This document shows positions 17,347-26,795 of a stretch of DNA of 64,000 nucleotides, in pieces. The stretch's first letter is position 1. Each line of letters starts with the position of its first letter. The notes beneath the pieces are model-generated. The model saw only the letters and a list, made by a program, of their open reading frames with translations. It had not been told where the DNA came from and ran no database searches. Source of the DNA: Rhodococcus oxybenzonivorans (lineage in GTDB: Bacteria; Actinomycetota; Actinomycetes; Mycobacteriales; Mycobacteriaceae); NCBI RefSeq assembly GCF_003130705.1, contig NZ_CP021354.1, positions 372,001 to 436,000 of the forward strand, read 5' to 3'. The position numbers were made by a program, and so were the translations under genes.

Positions 17347-18045
17347 TCAATGCAGCAACTCCTGATCCTTCACCGGAGCGTGCGTCCGGCGACGGGACCA
17401 CACGGTACGACCAGCTACGACAGCGACGGCGGTGACGACGACGGCGCCGGCCGCGAGTGGGCCCGCCGCGCTGCCCGGGAGCAGACCTGCCAGCAGCAAC
17501 CAGGCCCCGAAGGCGAAGAACGACACCGCAGCACCGATGCGGATGACTCTCTCCGGCAGGTGCTTGCCCAGGACCGCGCCGAGCAGGATAGCCAGGGCGT
17601 CGGCCGCCACCATGCCGACAGTCGAGCCGATCCACACGCCGACCGTGTCGTGGTCGGTGGCGAGGGTGATGGTGGCGAGCATCGTCTTGTCGCCCAGTTC
17701 GGCGAGGAAGAAGGCGGATGTCACCGCCAGGAACGCGGAGCGGGCGGTGCGGCCGGCCTTGAGTTGCTCATCGTCGCTGAGGCGGTCACCGCGCAATGTC
17801 CACGCACCGAAGATCAGGAACGCGACCCCACCGACCACACTGATCGCGCCGGTGGGAAGTGCGACTCCGAGGCTGTGACCCACGGCGACCGACACCAGAT
17901 GCACCACCGTCGTCGCGACCGTGATGCCCGAGATCACCACCCACCACCGGTAGCGCAGCGCGAACGTCATCGCCATCAGCTGGGATTTGTCACCCAGTTC
18001 GGCGACGAAGATCACCCCGAAACTCAGCAGCACGGCGGCCAGCAC
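17347..18045 (-). CDS. TMEM165/GDT1 family cation (Mn2+) exporter
   Basis: 232 aa with six to seven helices and two copies of the family motif E-x-G-D-K-[ST]: VAELGDKSQ (first helix) and LAELGDKTM (about residue 114). Known members export Mn2+ or exchange Ca2+/Mn2+ for protons. The central loop (RGDRLSDDEQLKAGRTAR) is cytosolic and charged. GTG 18045 is placed 5 bases after a strong AGGAGG. A long leader with a 30-bp palindrome lies upstream, suggesting RNA-level or operator control. Confidence 0.88.
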   Translation of the reverse strand: MLAAVLLSFGVIFVAELGDKSQLMAMTFALRYRWWVVISGITVATTVVHLVSVAVGHSLGVALPTGAISVVGGVAFLIFGAWTLRGDRLSDDEQLKAGRTARSAFLAVTSAFFLAELGDKTMLATITLATDHDTVGVWIGSTVGMVAADALAILLGAVLGKHLPERVIRIGAAVSFFAFGAWLLLAGLLPGSAAGPLAAGAVVVTAVAVVAGRTVWSRRRTHAPVKDQELLH

Positions 18046-18051
18046 AACATC

Positions 18052-18168
18052 CTCCTAGAGCAGTCAGTCGGAGGATTGACAGATGGGTCCCCCGGCGTGG
18101 CAGGCACTGGCGCGCCCACTCGGCCGAAGGTCTCGCCCACCGGCACCGAGAGGCCTCTCGGTGCCGGT
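18052..18168 (-). promoter_or_regulatory. Structured leader of the exporter gene, with 30-bp palindrome
   Basis: A perfect 30-bp palindrome at 18139-18168 (ACCGGCACCGAGAGG and its complement) lies about 95 bases upstream of the exporter start, followed by GGGCGAGACCTTCGGCC and GGGGGACCCATCTGTCAATC. Genes of this family are often under yybP-ykoY Mn2+ riboswitches, and GCGAGACC resembles a piece of them, but the diagnostic GGGGAGUA loop is not seen. It may be a divergent riboswitch, a protein operator or a terminator for the upstream gene. Confidence 0.35.
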
Positions 18169-18329
18169 TCACCAGGCCGGGTCCGGTGACTCGCGTCACA
18201 GTACCGATATGTCGACACTGGCGATTGGGGGCTACTCCCCTTCGCTGACCTTCACGCTAGCGGGGCGGATCCGAAAACGCAAAGGCGACAATAAGTTTGG
18301 GCAACCTCGTCGTGAGGTTTCGGGAACCC

Positions 18330-18857
18330 TCACGATGCCAGCAGCATCGCCAAAACGGCAGTGTCGGGGTCGCTGATCGGGTCGATGCCCACTCGGCTGA
18401 CCATGGAGGTGACCGTGCCGTCCGCCTCCGCCTCCACCCACGCCGCCCGGTGGTCGAGACCCAGGTGAGGCAGGCCGGGCAGCAGGACGCAACCGGATGC
18501 CGCGCCTGCACATTCCGGCAACGACGGCGTGGTCTCCGACGGTGGGTGCAGCATCATCAATGCCGGTGGCTGATGGTCCGCGAACCGCCCGGGAGCCAGC
18601 GCGAACTCACCGAGGACCGTGCCCTCGGCAACCACGAGGCCGACGGTCTCGGGCTCCGGTTCCTCCGGCAGATCCTCGCGGGCGCCGAACACCGTCGTGG
18701 TGTGCAGAAGCCCCGGAATGCACGCCACCCGGACCGCGAGGGCAAGCAGCTGCGCCCATTCCTTGGTGGTGTCGGGCCAACGCCCCGAAATGACGAATCC
18801 GCGCAAAGTACCTGCGGCCTGGAAGGGCGAGATGCCGATGTAGCCGTCCCTGTTCAT
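18330..18857 (-). CDS. Hypothetical protein
   Basis: 175 aa, family not recognised. ATG 18857 follows GAGGAGGCAGAG, an excellent ribosome site; an earlier in-frame ATG would add 32 residues with no support. The protein is soluble in appearance, with a Trp-containing N-terminal half (SGRWPDTTKEWAQLLALA), an acidic linker (REDLPEEPEPE) and a C-terminal half with HPPSETTPSLPEC. No motif suggests a reaction. The IS element begins about 150 bases upstream, so its promoter lies in 18858-19008. Confidence 0.65.
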   Translation of the reverse strand: MNRDGYIGISPFQAAGTLRGFVISGRWPDTTKEWAQLLALAVRVACIPGLLHTTTVFGAREDLPEEPEPETVGLVVAEGTVLGEFALAPGRFADHQPPALMMLHPPSETTPSLPECAGAASGCVLLPGLPHLGLDHRAAWVEAEADGTVTSMVSRVGIDPISDPDTAVLAMLLAS

Positions 18858-19012
18858 CTCTGCCTCCTCGGTGTGAATGACGTGCTGGAAACATGCCTCG
18901 TGCGCACACCTCGTTGGGTACTTGAAGAATGCACCGAACAATGCCTGGCACACAAGTGCATATGAGTGCTAACGCACAGGAGTGCTCACCCGTCGGCAGG
19001 GGGCGCCCGTTC

Positions 19013-19032
19013 CTCAGCTTGTCGTTTAACCT
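19013..19032 (+). repeat. IS left terminal inverted repeat
   Basis: Sequence CTCAGCTTGTCGTTTAACCT; pairs with the right end at 20600-20619 in inverted orientation, 16 of 20 positions. Confidence 0.7.
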
Positions 19033-19157
19033 CTGCCGTGGCGTGGGGCAGTTGGTGCTGGTGTTGTTCGGCGTGTCGCAGCGGCATGAGGCGACCACCG
19101 CCTGATCATCTTGAAGTTCCTTCCAGAGAACTTTCGAGACGAAGACAGGCGGTGGCC

Positions 19158-20606
19158 GTGAGTATCAGTGTGCCCGATCGGCGGGCGGTCGGGGAAGAAT
19201 CGGTCCCCGATCCGCGTGTCGACCTGGTGTCGTTCCGCGAAGAGTTCTACCGGTCCCTGCCGGCCCGAGGTGATGCTTTGTTCGAGTTGACCGATGCGCT
19301 GCTGTGTTCCGGCACCGCGGTTCGCACCCTGGTCGAGTTGTCACTGGCCGCCGAGCATCGGCGCGGTCACGGCGCCTTGTACGACGCAATCAACTGCGGC
19401 CGAATAGATTACACTCGGCTGCGCCGCGCCCTCGGCGGGCTGACAATCCCGCGTGATCGCGGCGGCCGGATCGTGTTGGCCGTCGACATCAGTGCCTGGT
19501 TGCGCCCGGATGCACCGACGAGTCCGCAGCGGGGTTCTGCCACGTCTACGGCCGCGGGAAGAATCAGGCACAGCTGATCCCGGGGTGGCCGTACTCGTTC
19601 GTCGCCGCCCTCGAGACCGGCCGTACCTCGTGGACGACGGTGCTCGACGCGGTCCGCCTACGCCCCGACGACGACGAAACCGCTGTGACGGCCACCCAGG
19701 TGCGTGAAGTGATCACGCGGTTGCGCGACGCCGGGCACCACCGCGACGGCGACCCGGACATTCTGCTGGTGTTCGACGCCGGGTACGAGCTGGCCCGGCT
19801 GGCGTTCGTGCTCGCCGATCTCCCGGTGCAGGTGCTGGGTCGGATGCGTTCGGACCGGGTGCTGTGCTTCCCGGCGCCGCCACCGGGCCGTACCGGGCGC
19901 CCACCCCGGCACGGTTCCGACTTCAAATTCGCCGACCCCAGACCTGGCCCGAACCCGAGACCACCACCAGCACCGACACCGATCGCTACGGAACAGCCAC
20001 CGCTGCGGCGTGGAATCGGTTGCACCCGAGGCTCGTCCATCGTGGCTCGTGGGCGGACCACCCGGGACCGCCACCGATCGTCGAAGGCACGGTGATCCGG
20101 CTGACGGTCGATCACCTGCCCGGGACCGGCATCCCAAACCGGTGTGGCTCTGGTACTCACATCCTGGTGCGGGAACCGCCGATATCGACCGATTGTGGCA
20201 GATGTTTCTGCGGCGCTTCGACCTCGAACACACCTTCCGTTTCTTCAAGCAGACGTTGGGGTGGACCGCCCCGAAGCTCCGCAGTCCCGAGGCGGCCGAC
20301 CGCTGGACCTGGATCGTGCTGGTGGCCTACGCCCAACTCCGGCTCGCCCGTCCTCTGGCCGAGGACCTACGCCGCCCGTGGGAACGACCCGTCCCACCAA
20401 CACGATTGACGCCGGCACAGGTTCGTCGAGGGTTTTCGCGCACCCGCGCGACGATGCCTGTTCCGGCCAGTGCACCGAAACCCAGTCGACCCGGACCCGG
20501 ACGCCCACCCGGATCGAAAAACACCCACCGCGCACCGCATCACCACGTGGGCAAACGCGCCGAAACCAAAGCTAGAAAACCCGTCGGGGCCGCCTGCCCA
20601 GGTTAA
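19158..20606 (+). pseudogene. Transposase pseudogene (NF041680-type), at least three frameshifts
   Basis: The protein is read in pieces. From GTG 19158 (VSISVPDRRAVGEESV, LVSFREEFYRSLPAR, LVELSLAAEHRRGHG) to about 19535, where after LRPDAPTSPQRG the frame shifts. Then the FCHVYGRGKNQAQ segment to about 19940, where DFKFADP shifts again near CCCAGACC. Then EPETTTSTDTDRYGTATAAAW to about 20130, and finally KPVWLWYSHPGAGTADIDRL to LGWTAPKLRSPEAADRW, ending at 20606. The intact order of all parts shows decay by small indels rather than rearrangement. Confidence 0.85.
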
Positions 20607-20619
20607 AGATCAAGCTCAG
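20600..20619 (-). repeat. IS right terminal inverted repeat
   Basis: Complement reads CTGAGCTTGATCTTTAACCT. It lies directly at the transposase stop, overlapping the last codons. Confidence 0.7.
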
Positions 20620-20675
20620 AGAACCCTCAGAAAGCCCACAACCGCGCGCTATCAAAGCCCCCTACCCTCACCGGA

Positions 20676-22040
20676 ATGACGTCTGAGCGCCCAGGGAAAT
20701 CCGTCGGCCACCACGCCGCAACCGACACGATGCGACAGTTCTTCACACCCCGGCGCACAGCCGCACTCGGGCTGACCGCGCTCGTCGCCGTCTCCGCGGC
20801 CGGCCTCGGCGCCCTGTTTCTCGGCGACGCGCCGGACAGCCGGACGGTGGCGATCGTGAACGCCGATGCGGGTGCCACGGTCGAGGGGGAGGCAGTGCGG
20901 GCCGGCGAATCCCTGATCGAGAATCTCGAAGCGAATCAGGATTTCGACTGGGCGGTGCTGTCGGCCGACGAGGCGGAGACCGGCAACTACTTCGCCACCG
21001 TCACCGTGCCCGAGGACTTCAGCGCCGCCGTGTCGTCGATCTGGGGTACGAAACCGCGGCAGGCCACCCTCGGTCTCGACGTGGAGGGCTCCGACGAGGC
21101 GGCATCCCTCAGACTGTCCGAGGTGGTGTCTTCTCAGGTCGGTGCCGACGGTGTCGCCGACCTGCTGGCCGACATGTCGAAGTCACGGACTACCTTTCAG
21201 CAGGCGGGGATGGCCGCCGGACTTCTCGCGGCGGGCACGTCCGCGGCGGACGATGCGGCACAGCAACTCACCGCAGGCGCCGACACGCTGCTGCCGTACC
21301 TCGAGACGGCGCGATCGGGCGCAGTGCAACTCCTCGGTGTGGCGGATCAGGTAGCGGGTGTGGTCGACGAGACGGCCGGAACGGCGAACGACCTGGCAGA
21401 TCGGCTGAGCGCGCTGGGACTGACCTTGGGTGAAGCGAACGACAGTGCCGTGCAGATGCGCACGAGAATCGATGCGGCGATCCGCGTTCTCGCGGCCACT
21501 CCCGTCGCGCCCGAGGTGGTTCCGGCCCTACAGCAGGTGAGTGCGGACCTGGGATTGCTTTCAGGTCAGCTGACTTCGGTCCCGGGGCTTCTGGGTGAGC
21601 AAGTCGGCCCCGACACCGACCTGGGTGAACTCGTCCGGGTGGCGATGGGACAGCTGACCGACGCAAGTGCCGAACTGAGCAGTGGCGCGCGCCAACTGAA
21701 CGATGGCATCGTCCCGATCGCTGATCAGGCTCCCGAGCTGCTGGCCGGTGCCACGACGCAGATCGTCGACGGCTTCGCGAAATTGAAGGCACTGTCGGGG
21801 CAGCTGTCGACCGATCTCAATGCCGGCGTGGCCGCTATGCCGGCCCGGTCCGGGGCGCAGCAGACGCAGTTGGCGACAGTTCTCGCGGATCCGGTCGCGG
21901 TGTCGCGCAGCGTCAGTGGCTCGACTCCGATCCTGACCGCCGGTCACCTGGCCGTCGGATTCGGGTGCACCACGGTGCTACTCGCCGGCTTTGTCGTCTG
22001 GATGAGCCTGCGAAGAGGTAACTTTCAGCGCGCATCCTGA
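20676..22040 (+). CDS. YhgE/Pip-like membrane protein
   Basis: 454 aa. One N-terminal membrane helix (about 29-50), a large extracytosolic helical region and one C-terminal helix (about 420-445) followed by basic SLRRGNFQRAS. The segment after the first helix (TVAIVNADAGATVEGEAVRAGESL, then YFATVTVPEDFSAAVSS) is the hallmark N-terminal domain of YhgE/Pip (phage infection protein) families. The middle is a long Ala/Leu-rich coiled region. Only one C-terminal helix is seen, so it lacks the multi-helix ABC-2-like end of full Pip proteins. Start ATG 20676; ATG 20730 is an alternative. Its last 16 bases overlap the convergent amidase. Confidence 0.75.
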   Translation: MTSERPGKSVGHHAATDTMRQFFTPRRTAALGLTALVAVSAAGLGALFLGDAPDSRTVAIVNADAGATVEGEAVRAGESLIENLEANQDFDWAVLSADEAETGNYFATVTVPEDFSAAVSSIWGTKPRQATLGLDVEGSDEAASLRLSEVVSSQVGADGVADLLADMSKSRTTFQQAGMAAGLLAAGTSAADDAAQQLTAGADTLLPYLETARSGAVQLLGVADQVAGVVDETAGTANDLADRLSALGLTLGEANDSAVQMRTRIDAAIRVLAATPVAPEVVPALQQVSADLGLLSGQLTSVPGLLGEQVGPDTDLGELVRVAMGQLTDASAELSSGARQLNDGIVPIADQAPELLAGATTQIVDGFAKLKALSGQLSTDLNAGVAAMPARSGAQQTQLATVLADPVAVSRSVSGSTPILTAGHLAVGFGCTTVLLAGFVVWMSLRRGNFQRAS

Positions 22041-23461
22041 ATGCGTCGCCAGGGAGTTGCCTGCTCCAACTCGAACGCCAACTCGAGCAGTGTGCGCTCG
22101 TCCCCGTGATTCGCGGAGAAATGCGAGGCGAGCGGAAGCCCCTGCGACGTCTCGTGCAGTGGCAGCGAGATGGCAGGGCCACCGGATGCGTTGTTGAGCG
22201 GCGTGAACGCCGTGTAGGCGATGAGCTTGTCGAATAGTTCCTCGAAACCTTGACTGGGGGAGAGGTATCCGAGTTCGGGTGTCGTGTGTGCGAGGGTGGG
22301 TGAGAGCACCACGTCGTACGTCTGGAACACCCGGGCGTACTCGCGGTACGTACGACGCAGCCGGTAGAGCATCTGGGGTGTTCTGGCCATTTTCTTTCGG
22401 TACATCGCAGCCAGCCCGCGTGTCAGGTTGTCGGTAGCGGCTCGATCGAAATCCGGCCCGAGCATCCGCTTGCCGTTGTTGGAAATGACGAACGCGAGGA
22501 ATCCCCAGTAGGTGCAGAAATCGTCGACGAAGGACTGGGGCACCGGCATCGGTGCTTCCTCGACGTGATGTCCCAGCTCGGCGAGCAGGTCGGCGGTGGC
22601 GTGAACCGACTTTCGTGTCTCGTCGTCGGTGGGAGACGTGGTGACGGAATCGACGACCACCCCGATGCGGAGCCTTATGGTGCTGGGCCCCTCCACCAAT
22701 CGGATGGGCGGCAGCGTCGGATTGCGGTAGTAGCGTTCGGCCGCGGCCATCCACCGAGCGGTATCACGGACCGACCGGGTGACGACGCCCTGCGAGATGA
22801 TCCTGACGGGCAGCGTCTTGTCCATGGCATCGGGCACCGTGCGACCCCGGGACGGCTTGAGTCCGACGAGCCCGCAGGCCGCGGCGGGAATGCGGATGGA
22901 GCCGCCGCCGTCGTTCGCGTGGGCGATCGGAACTACCCCGGACGCGACGAGCGCGGCCGAACCGCCGGACGAGGCGCCGGGGGAGTACGCGAGGTTCCAC
23001 GGGTTGTGCACCGGTTCTGCATCCATGAATTCCGTCGAGGCACTGAACCCGAATTCCGGTAGCCGGCTCTTTCCGAGCGAGACGATTCCGGTGGACAGGT
23101 ACTGCGCCACGAAGTCGCTGTCGGCCCGGGCCGGAGTGGCGGTGAACGCTGCGCTGCCGTGCTGGGTGGGCTGGCCGGCGACGTCGACGTTGTCTTTGAT
23201 GACCGTCGGCACCCCGGCGAACACGCCTTCGTGGGGGCGTCCCGATTCTGTCAGGGCGCGGTCGAAGTCGGGGAACGCCAGCCCGCACAGTGAAGGTTCG
23301 ACCGACTCGGCGCGGGCGATTGCCGCTTCGGTCACCTCACGGACCGAGACTTCCTTGGACGCGATCCGCTCCGCGATACCGGTGGCGTCCAGATCGCCGA
23401 GCGCATCGTCGCGGAAGGCGTGGACGGCGGAGTTCTTGCGTGGCGTGCTGTTGTCGGTCAC
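22025..23461 (-). CDS. Amidase signature family enzyme
   Basis: 478 aa. The Ser-cisSer-Lys triad is visible: Lys in GVPTVIKDN (about 89), cis-Ser in SPGASSGGSAALVASG and nucleophile Ser in HANDGGGSIRIPAAACGLVG. The N-terminus (LGDLDATGIAERIASKEVSV) is typical. These enzymes hydrolyse amides of acyl or aryl substrates; specificity is not predictable. No signal peptide. ATG 23461. The 3' end runs 16 bases into the convergent Pip-like gene. Confidence 0.9.
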   Translation of the reverse strand: MTDNSTPRKNSAVHAFRDDALGDLDATGIAERIASKEVSVREVTEAAIARAESVEPSLCGLAFPDFDRALTESGRPHEGVFAGVPTVIKDNVDVAGQPTQHGSAAFTATPARADSDFVAQYLSTGIVSLGKSRLPEFGFSASTEFMDAEPVHNPWNLAYSPGASSGGSAALVASGVVPIAHANDGGGSIRIPAAACGLVGLKPSRGRTVPDAMDKTLPVRIISQGVVTRSVRDTARWMAAAERYYRNPTLPPIRLVEGPSTIRLRIGVVVDSVTTSPTDDETRKSVHATADLLAELGHHVEEAPMPVPQSFVDDFCTYWGFLAFVISNNGKRMLGPDFDRAATDNLTRGLAAMYRKKMARTPQMLYRLRRTYREYARVFQTYDVVLSPTLAHTTPELGYLSPSQGFEELFDKLIAYTAFTPLNNASGGPAISLPLHETSQGLPLASHFSANHGDERTLLELAFELEQATPWRRIQDAR

Positions 23462-23527
23462 GGATCAAGGCTATTGGACGCACGGCCAACTCGGACGAAT
23501 TCCGGAGTGGTGAGGGCGCCAGAACGG

Positions 23528-23570
23528 CACGAGCGCACAGAAATGCCCGGAGGCGTTCTGTGCGCTCGTG
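23528..23570 (-). terminator. Long-stem hairpin downstream of superoxide dismutase
   Basis: A 15-bp perfect stem, CACGAGCGCACAGAA (23528-23542) with TTCTGTGCGCTCGTG (23556-23570), loop of 13. It begins 16 bases after the SOD stop. There is no clear U-tract, as is common in actinobacteria. Confidence 0.65.
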
Positions 23571-23585
23571 AGAGAAGAGAGGAGA

Positions 23586-24209
23586 TCAGCCGATGAGGCC
23601 GGCGCCCTGAGTGCGGGCGCGGGTGAAGCGTTCCTCGGCGTCTGCCCAGTTCACGATGTTCCACCAAGCCTTGACGTAGTCGGGCTTGACGTTCTGGTAG
23701 TCGAGGTAGAAGGCGTGCTCCCACATGTCGAGCATGACCACGGGGATCAGCGCGGCGGTGATGTTGCCGTGCTGATCGGTCATCTGCTCGATGACCAGGC
23801 GCTGGCCGATGGTGTCGTAGCCGAGCAGTGCCCAACCCGAACCCTGCAGGGTGGTCGCGACACCGGTGAAGTGAGCCTGGAACTTGTCGAACGAACCGAA
23901 CTGGTCGTCGATCGCGGCGGCCAACTCGCCGGTGGGCTTGTCGCCACCGTTGGGGGAGAGGTTCTTCCAGAAGATGGAGTGGTTGGTGTGTCCACCGAGG
24001 TTGAAGGCCAGGTTGCGGGAGAGCAGCAGCGCCTTGTCGGCGATGGTGCCGTCTTCGCGGGCTTCGGCCATCTTCTCGAGGGCGGTGTTGGCGCCCTTGA
24101 CGTAGGTGGCGTGGTGCTTGTCGTGATGCAGCTCCATGATCTTGCCGGAGATGTGCGGCTCGAGAGCTGCGTAATCGTAGGGGAGTTCCGGCAGCGTGTA
24201 TTCAGACAC
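23586..24209 (-). CDS. sodA: Superoxide dismutase, Fe/Mn type
   Basis: 207 aa. Signature elements: [19 protein letters not shown] at the N-terminus, [13 protein letters not shown] with metal ligand His28, [27 protein letters not shown], and the C-terminal metal site [20 protein letters not shown] supplying Asp and His. It dismutates superoxide to peroxide and oxygen. GTG 24209 gives the standard N-terminus; a reading 21 codons longer is not supported. Monocistronic by context, with a hairpin downstream and a palindrome-bearing promoter region upstream. The family alone does not settle Fe versus Mn. Confidence 0.95.
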   Translation of the reverse strand: MSEYTLPELPYDYAALEPHISGKIMELHHDKHHATYVKGANTALEKMAEAREDGTIADKALLLSRNLAFNLGGHTNHSIFWKNLSPNGGDKPTGELAAAIDDQFGSFDKFQAHFTGVATTLQGSGWALLGYDTIGQRLVIEQMTDQHGNITAALIPVVMLDMWEHAFYLDYQNVKPDYVKAWWNIVNWADAEERFTRARTQGAGLIG

Positions 24210-24304
24210 GAGGGTCCCTTCTTTGTGGGCGTGTGGCCCTGATTCTTCCGGGTGCGAACGCCGCGTGAGCATGCGTCACGCACCCGCCTTTTCCAATCGT
24301 TCTC

Positions 24305-24327
24305 GGGTATATACCCAATCTCATTGG
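24305..24327. promoter_or_regulatory. Double palindrome between sodA and the acyltransferase gene
   Basis: GGGTATATACCC (24305-24316, perfect 12-bp palindrome) runs into CCAAT-CTC-ATTGG (24315-24327). It lies 96 bases upstream of sodA and 136 upstream of the divergent acyltransferase, a place fitting an operator. The binding protein is unknown. The rest of 24210-24462 shows no gene. Confidence 0.4.
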
Positions 24328-24462
24328 TACACCGTGCGCAACACCGGGGCACAGGGGGCGATTCCCTCACAGTAAAGTTCGGCTACCCGAAAAATCTGAC
24401 ACGGCGGCTTCGGCGGTCGTGAAAATTCGTCTGCCCGGTGAACGGAACCTTAAGCTGTCGCG

Positions 24463-25656
24463 GTGCCTTTGCTGATACCTGTTGCAGATTCACACGCGGC
24501 CGCCCCGCGCGTGGAGCTCACGGGCGCGAATCTGCTGCGTTTCTTCGCGGTCCTGACCGTTATCTATTCGCACATCTCGTTCTATCTGATCGACGATCTC
24601 GGAACGGGATGGTGGTTCATCGACGTCGTCTATCAGATATTCATCGAACGGGCCGGACTGAATCAGCATTTGTCTTTTCTCGGTGTCGCTGTATTCATGA
24701 TGCTGACCGGGGTGTTGATCACCCGTTCGGCCATTCGTCACCCGCCCGGGCGATTCCTGTTCAACCGGCTCGGGCGCATCCTGCCCGCATTCTGGGTGGC
24801 GATTCTCGCCGCCGTCGTCCTGGTACGCCTGGGAATCAACGGCATGTTCAGCGGGCAGGACGGAATCTCCAACGTCGACGCCCTCCTGAGCTTCGTGCTC
24901 GGCGGATTCTTCCTCAAACCGGAAGTCGCGGTACTCGGCGTCACCTGGACCCTGGCCGTGCAGATTCTCTTCTATGTGGCCTGCGTCGCCGCGCGGCCGG
25001 TCCTACGTACCGCCCCTATCGCGATGCCTCTCGCCGGCGCCGCGATCTGCGCCCTGATCCTGCTGTACAACCTGTACGTGCCGCAGCCCTACACGGTCCC
25101 GATGCTCTCCAAGATCGCCGCGACGTTGCCGGCCGTGTTCCTCGGTCAACTCATCTACCTCGGGTGGGCCAGGCTCGCGGAGCCACGATGGATCATCATC
25201 GCCGGGCTCGCCCAGGTGAACGTCATACACCTCGCTACCGACTTCCGGGTGTACTGGGCAGGGGAGCACTACCTGTGGACATTCGCCGTCGTCACCGCTT
25301 GCGTCGTGCTCGTCGGCCGGTACGACGGCCCGGCCGCTCACTGGGCCGTCGTCCGCTGGACGGCGACGCGCAGCTACGCGATCTACCTCGTCCATACGCT
25401 CGTTCTGTACCGGGTGTACGAGCACACCGTCGGTCATTTCGGCGCGACCGGCGCCATCGTCGTCTTCCTCCTGGTGACCGCGCTGATCTCGGAGGCGCTG
25501 TACCGATGGGTGGAATTGCCTGCCTCGCGGTGGGTTGCCGCGCACATTCCGGACCAGGGTGAAACGGCGACATCGGTCGAGGAAACGCCTGCGACTGCGC
25601 GCGTAGCATCGAGTCATGTCTTGGTACGACGAGCTGCTGGGTCGGGCAACCGCTAA
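24463..25656 (+). CDS. Acyltransferase family 3 (OafA-like) membrane protein
   Basis: 397 aa with about ten membrane helices. The opening [21 protein letters not shown] supplies the R/H elements of the family active site, and [18 protein letters not shown] is the second conserved region. Such proteins O-acylate sugars or lipids of the envelope, the acyl chain crossing the membrane. GTG 24463 is taken as start; no strong ribosome site is present. The C-terminal 13 codons overlap msrA by 41 bases. Confidence 0.85.
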   Translation: MPLLIPVADSHAAAPRVELTGANLLRFFAVLTVIYSHISFYLIDDLGTGWWFIDVVYQIFIERAGLNQHLSFLGVAVFMMLTGVLITRSAIRHPPGRFLFNRLGRILPAFWVAILAAVVLVRLGINGMFSGQDGISNVDALLSFVLGGFFLKPEVAVLGVTWTLAVQILFYVACVAARPVLRTAPIAMPLAGAAICALILLYNLYVPQPYTVPMLSKIAATLPAVFLGQLIYLGWARLAEPRWIIIAGLAQVNVIHLATDFRVYWAGEHYLWTFAVVTACVVLVGRYDGPAAHWAVVRWTATRSYAIYLVHTLVLYRVYEHTVGHFGATGAIVVFLLVTALISEALYRWVELPASRWVAAHIPDQGETATSVEETPATARVASSHVLVRRAAGSGNR

Positions 25657-26326
25657 GTCGACGATGGTCACCGCCGAGGGTGCGCTCCCCGGCCGGGATC
25701 GGTCGATGCCGGTTCCGGCGACGCACTTCGTGAACGGTCATCCGCTGCAGCCGCCGTTCCCCGAAGAAATGCAGACTGCGGTGCTGGGGATGGGATGTTT
25801 CTGGGGCGCCGAGAAAGAGTTCTGGCAGCTCGACGGCGTGTACACGACCGCTGTCGGATACGCAGGTGGCTATACCCCGAATCCCACCTACGAGGAGACC
25901 TGCTCCGGTCGGACCGGGCACACCGAGGTCGTGTTCGTGGTGTTCGATCCGAACGTGATCTCCTACGCTGAAATTCTGAAGGAGTTCTGGGAAAATCACG
26001 ATCCCACCCAGGGCATGCGGCAGGGCAACGACCAGGGCACGCAGTACCGGTCCGCGATCTACACGATGAATGAGTCGCAGATCGAGATCGCGGAAGCGAC
26101 GGCCGAGGCTTTCGAAAAACGCCTCGCCGACGCCGGTTACGGGGCAATCACCACGGAGATCGCCCCGCTCACCCAGTTCTTCTACGCGGAGGACTACCAC
26201 CAGCAGTACCTCGCCAAGAACCCCGGCGGCTACTGCCCGGTGCACGCCACCGGAGTCAGCTGCCCCGTCGGAGTGCTGAAGCAGGACGAGGTCCCCTCTC
26301 AGACGGACGTGCTTCCGCCGTCGTAG
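25616..26326 (+). CDS. msrA: Peptide methionine sulfoxide reductase MsrA
   Basis: 236 aa. The catalytic Cys lies in [39 protein letters not shown] and [23 protein letters not shown] are conserved substrate-binding segments. The C-terminal Cys residues ([16 protein letters not shown]) can serve as resolving cysteines. It reduces methionine-S-sulfoxide in proteins using thioredoxin. ATG 25616 lies within the acyltransferase gene; the N-terminal extension [14 protein letters not shown] is normal for actinobacterial MsrA. The stop lies one base from the convergent DUF1772 stop. Confidence 0.95.
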   Translation: MSWYDELLGRATAKSTMVTAEGALPGRDRSMPVPATHFVNGHPLQPPFPEEMQTAVLGMGCFWGAEKEFWQLDGVYTTAVGYAGGYTPNPTYEETCSGRTGHTEVVFVVFDPNVISYAEILKEFWENHDPTQGMRQGNDQGTQYRSAIYTMNESQIEIAEATAEAFEKRLADAGYGAITTEIAPLTQFFYAEDYHQQYLAKNPGGYCPVHATGVSCPVGVLKQDEVPSQTDVLPPS

Positions 26327-26327
26327 C

Positions 26328-26795
26328 TCAGGTTCCGGTCGCTGCCCACACGAGGACCGCCGAGGCCGACAGTGCACTGACCGTGCGGACGTGGTTCCAC
26401 GCAGTCCACCCGCGCACGTAGTTTCCCCAGACGTCCGCTGCGTCGTTCCCGCCGGGATCGACCACGTCCAGCGCGTTGTTGCGAGGGACGTGATAGACCA
26501 CCGTCAACACGATCCCGGTGAAATAGAGAACGCACGCCACCACTGCGTAGCTCGCCGAGGCGTCGTGCCGGACCACCGTCGCCACCGCCAGCGCGATCGA
26601 GGTCACCGCCGTACCGAACAACGCGGTTATGAAGAACGCATTCGGCGCTGCACGGTTGATCGCCTGCATGGCCGCGATGCTCTGTCGCGGTTCGAGGCGG
26701 CTCAGCGCCGGCATGATGAACGTCGAGAACGCGAACATCACACCGCCGATCAACCCCGCCCCCACGGCCGTGACGATCAGCAGGGAACGCACCAT
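26328..26795 (-). CDS. DUF1772 (anthrone oxygenase-like) membrane protein
   Basis: 155 aa, four membrane helices. The segments FSTFIMPALSRLEP, NRAAPNAFFITALFG, and NNALDVVDPGG with WNHVRTVSA near the end match DUF1772 proteins, some of which are linked to anthrone oxygenases. ATG 26795 overlaps the stop of the NmrA-like gene (ATGA), and AAGGAGGG lies immediately upstream. It is coupled to the NmrA-like gene in an operon divergent from an AraC regulator. Confidence 0.82.
   Translation of the reverse strand: MVRSLLIVTAVGAGLIGGVMFAFSTFIMPALSRLEPRQSIAAMQAINRAAPNAFFITALFGTAVTSIALAVATVVRHDASASYAVVACVLYFTGIVLTVVYHVPRNNALDVVDPGGNDAADVWGNYVRGWTAWNHVRTVSALSASAVLVWAATGT

Larger units (their letters stand above)
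19009..20624 (+). mobile_element. Degenerate insertion sequence with imperfect terminal inverted repeats
   Basis: Ends are defined by inverted repeats: left 19013-19032 (CTCAGCTTGTCGTTTAACCT) and right 20600-20619, whose complement is CTGAGCTTGATCTTTAACCT, 16 of 20 matching, with GTTC also shared just outside. The 19033-19157 segment is the non-coding leader. The cargo is one transposase of the type annotated NF041680 in actinobacteria, broken by frameshifts, so the element cannot move by itself. I could not identify a target-site duplication. About 1.6 kb. Confidence 0.75.

Noticed and set aside
18052..18168. Firm call of a yybP-ykoY riboswitch
   Set aside because: The GGGGAGUA core is not seen, so only a structured leader is claimed.
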